From Clostridia bacterium (GTDB lineage Bacteria; Bacillota; Clostridia; Christensenellales; Aristaeellaceae), in assembly GCA_016297535.1 (NCBI GenBank), contig JAEDGL010000138.1, forward strand, positions 1 to 6,305: a DNA stretch of 6,305 bases. The letters run 5' to 3'. Shown here piece by piece: positions 4,865 to 6,305 of the stretch. The notes under the pieces are model-generated. The model was not told where the DNA came from. It searched no databases and saw nothing but the letters and a program-made list of their open reading frames with translations. Position 1 is the stretch's first letter. The number at the start of each line of letters is the position of its first letter. A program made the translations under genes and the position numbers.

Positions 4865-5557
4865 TCAAAACAGTTGTGCGATGGGGTAGTAGAGAAAGGG
4901 AATGAGGATGGCGGGCAGAAGGTTGGCTACCTTGATGTCCTTATCCAGCGCCATGTTGATGCCGATGGCCATAATCAGCAAGCCGCCCACGGCGCTCATT
5001 TCGGTAATGACGGCGTCGCTTAGCAGCGGAGCGATGGCGTTTCCCAAAAGCGCAATGGCCCCCTGATAGACAAGCACCGGCACGGCGGAAAGCATCACGC
5101 CTATGCCCAGCGAGCTGGTAAAAATGATGGCGGTAATCCCGTCCAGCGCGGCTTTGGCAATCAGCGTGGTGTGATCGCCGCGGATGCCGCTGTCAAGCGC
5201 GCCCACCACGGCCATCGCTCCCACGCAGTATACAAGGCTGGCAGTTACAAAGCCCTGAGCAAAGGTGTTGCCCTCGCTGCCGTCACGGGTGAGCCTGCGC
5301 TGCGCCCACTCGCCAAGGCGGTTCATCCGGGCATCAATGTTGAGCCACGCGCCCAGCCCGCCGCCAATCACCATGGAAAGAATCACCAGCAGGGTGTTGG
5401 CCGTCTGGATGGCGCCGCTGATCCCGATGAGCATTACGCTCAGGCCCACGCCCTGCATAACCGTTCTGGAGATGGATTCCTTCATGCCCCGGCGCAAAAG
5501 CAGCCCGATGGCGGAGCCCAGAACAATGGCAAGGCAGTTGATCAATGTACCAATCAT
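4865..5557 (-). CDS. DUF554 family integral membrane protein (YdfK/YqgA type)
   Basis: This is a 230-residue, very hydrophobic protein with about seven to eight predicted membrane helices (near 3-21, 33-50, 54-72, 100-121, 138-157, 160-178, 186-204, 210-227). The family signature is clear: MIGTLINCLAIVLGSAIGLL at the N-terminus, then GFVTASLVYCVGAMAVVGAL (102-121), LDGITAI (138-144), SLGIGVMLSAVPVLVYQG (149-166) and ANLLPAILIP (211-220). DUF554 proteins have no established function; a transport role is often supposed. The start is fixed by AGGAGG (5565-5570), 7 bases before the ATG. Its stop is 11 bp from ahcY, suggesting an operon, though no functional link is known. Only 35 bp separate its start from the terminator after rpmA and I see no clear promoter there. 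Confidence 0.85.
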   Translation of the reverse strand: MIGTLINCLAIVLGSAIGLLLRRGMKESISRTVMQGVGLSVMLIGISGAIQTANTLLVILSMVIGGGLGAWLNIDARMNRLGEWAQRRLTRDGSEGNTFAQGFVTASLVYCVGAMAVVGALDSGIRGDHTTLIAKAALDGITAIIFTSSLGIGVMLSAVPVLVYQGAIALLGNAIAPLLSDAVITEMSAVGGLLIMAIGINMALDKDIKVANLLPAILIPFLYYPIAQLF

Positions 5558-5592
5558 TGGTACGCCTCCTGTGCGGGTTTCTCAAACAAGCG

Positions 5593-5624
5593 AAAAAGAA
5601 GCCGCATTTCTGCAGCTTCTTTTT
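5593..5624 (-). terminator. Intrinsic terminator after rpmA
   Basis: On the minus strand AAAAAGAAGCTGCA (5624-5611), loop GAAA, TGCGGCTTCTTTTT (5606-5593) form a 14-bp stem, counting one G-U pair. The 3' arm ends in five T. It begins 12 bp after the rpmA stop. Read on the + strand the G-U pair becomes a mismatch, so the structure favours minus-strand termination. Confidence 0.85.
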
Positions 5625-5636
5625 GTGATGCAATGC

Positions 5637-5936
5637 TTACTGAGCGGCAGAAGCGGTGTCCACGGGATAAACGCTGACCTGCTTCTTGTCGCGGCCCAGG
5701 CGTTCGAAACGCACAATGCCGTCCTTGAGGGCGAACAGGGTGTCATCGCTGCCGATGCCCACGTTCAGGCCGGGATGAATGTGCGTGCCGCGCTGGCGGA
5801 CGATGATGTTACCGGCCAGAGAGAACTGACCATCGGCGCGCTTGCAGCCCAGACGCTTGCTTTCGCTGTCGCGGCCGTTACGGGTAGAGCCCACACCTTT
5901 TTTATGGGCGAAAAACTGAAGATTCAGCTTCAACAT
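5637..5936 (-). CDS. rpmA: 50S ribosomal protein L27 with Prp-cleaved N-terminal extension
   Basis: L27 sits at the peptidyl-transferase centre of the large ribosomal subunit. The 99-residue protein begins MLKLNLQFFAHKKGVGST. In Firmicutes the first nine residues are removed by the protease Prp between F9 and A10, leaving AHKKG, which corresponds to the mature N-terminus of the E. coli protein. Other family landmarks are NGRDSESKRLG (20-30), AGNIIVRQRG (41-50) and HPGLNVGIGSDDTLFAL (54-70). The start at 5936 is preferred over an in-frame ATG at 5993 because GGGAGG (5946-5951) lies 9 bases upstream and the conserved extension starts there; the longer version would overlap prp. Last gene of rplU-prp-rpmA, followed by a strong terminator. 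Confidence 0.97.
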   Translation of the reverse strand: MLKLNLQFFAHKKGVGSTRNGRDSESKRLGCKRADGQFSLAGNIIVRQRGTHIHPGLNVGIGSDDTLFALKDGIVRFERLGRDKKQVSVYPVDTASAAQ

Positions 5937-5952
5937 GTGGATGTTCCTCCCA

Positions 5953-6276
5953 TCAAATGATTTGTAGATACCGGGGATACTGCGCTGCAACATCCCTGAA
6001 GCCCTGCAGGATGGTCTGCAGAATGATCCGCGCGTCGTGATCCTGCGGGGAAGAAAGCCCCGCTGGCAGGTCCACGGCGATGAGCGCGGGGTTCTGCGTA
6101 ACCTTCAGAACAGGGGAGATGGCTGCAACGCTTTGAAGAGCGTTGGCACAGGTGGTGATGAGCACGCTTGCTGCGGCGCATACAATGTCCGAGCCGCTTT
6201 TGGCATAGCCGGCATGGCCTTCAACCGTCAGGCCGCATACGCCAAGCCCGTCCCGCCTTACTTGCACGGTTGTCAT
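5953..6276 (-). CDS. prp: Ribosomal-processing cysteine protease Prp (YsxB family)
   Basis: Prp removes the N-terminal extension of L27, a step needed for ribosome assembly in Firmicutes such as Staphylococcus aureus. The 107-residue length is normal. The family core VEGHAGYAKSGSDIVCAAAS (18-37) contains the catalytic His21 (in GHA) and Cys33 (in VCAA). The start ATG at 6276 shares one base with the rplU stop (TGATG), and no good ribosome binding site is close, so translation is probably coupled to rplU. The stop is 16 bp before rpmA, with the rpmA ribosome binding site in between. The order L21-Prp-L27 is the standard Firmicutes arrangement, and the substrate encoded next door carries the matching cleavage site. 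Confidence 0.95.
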   Translation of the reverse strand: MTTVQVRRDGLGVCGLTVEGHAGYAKSGSDIVCAAASVLITTCANALQSVAAISPVLKVTQNPALIAVDLPAGLSSPQDHDARIILQTILQGFRDVAAQYPRYLQII

Positions 6277-6305
6277 CAGCCGATAGAGGTGATCTCCACC
6301 TTGGT
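6276..6305 (-). CDS. rplU: 50S ribosomal protein L21, last nine codons
   Basis: The window edge shows TKVEITSIG followed by TGA. The ending T-K-V-x-I is typical of the L21 C-terminus, and the position directly before prp-rpmA is where rplU belongs. The identification rests on this short tail plus gene order; the rest lies outside the window. The stop overlaps the prp start by one base. Confidence 0.8.
   Translation of the reverse strand, partial: TKVEITSIG

Noticed and set aside
3291..4889. 532-codon open frame on the + strand
   Set aside because: It is antisense to the metN leader and ahcY, low in complexity and matches no family. It is a by-product of GC-rich codon use in ahcY.
5937..5993. 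Longer L27 start at 5993
   Set aside because: It would overlap prp, and the conserved extension MLKLNLQFFA begins at the ATG at 5936, which has a strong ribosome binding site.

Overview
The window looks like chromosomal DNA of a fairly GC-rich member of the Bacillota, most likely class Clostridia. The strongest pointer is ribosomal protein L27 with the N-terminal extension MLKLNLQFFA, next to its processing protease Prp in the order rplU-prp-rpmA. That extension and protease are typical of Firmicutes and relatives. I cannot name the genus.

Layout. 1-498 (+) is the 3' end of an ABC-2 type exporter permease. 499-805 is a convergent intergenic stretch packed with consecutive hairpins, bracketed by two near-identical palindromes. 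Everything after it is on the minus strand. In transcription order from the right edge: the last codons of rplU, prp, rpmA and a strong terminator (5593-5624); a DUF554 membrane protein and an S-adenosylhomocysteine hydrolase (ahcY), 11 bp apart; a 314-bp regulatory region (3301-3614); then metN-metI-metQ, a complete methionine-type ABC importer, ending at the hairpin array.

The most interesting part is the regulatory region before metN. It has a consensus -35 box with a 17-bp spacer and an extended -10, then a leader of about 205 nt. The leader holds a well-formed 26-codon ORF (3388-3468) with a strong ribosome binding site. Ten of its 25 residues after the start are Met or Cys (four Met at positions 7, 9, 11, 12; six Cys at 5, 13, 15, 20, 23, 24). 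About 20 nt after its stop codon comes a textbook intrinsic terminator, a 9-bp GC-rich stem followed by six T. I see no SAM riboswitch or T-box. The simplest reading is ribosome-mediated transcription attenuation that senses charged tRNA-Met and/or tRNA-Cys and controls methionine (perhaps also cysteine) uptake.

Functionally, MetNIQ imports methionine and AhcY recycles the product of SAM-dependent methylation to homocysteine, so the middle of the window concerns sulfur amino acids and the methyl cycle. The L21-Prp-L27 block is housekeeping. A second oddity is that the MetQ binding protein has a signal peptide but no lipobox cysteine.
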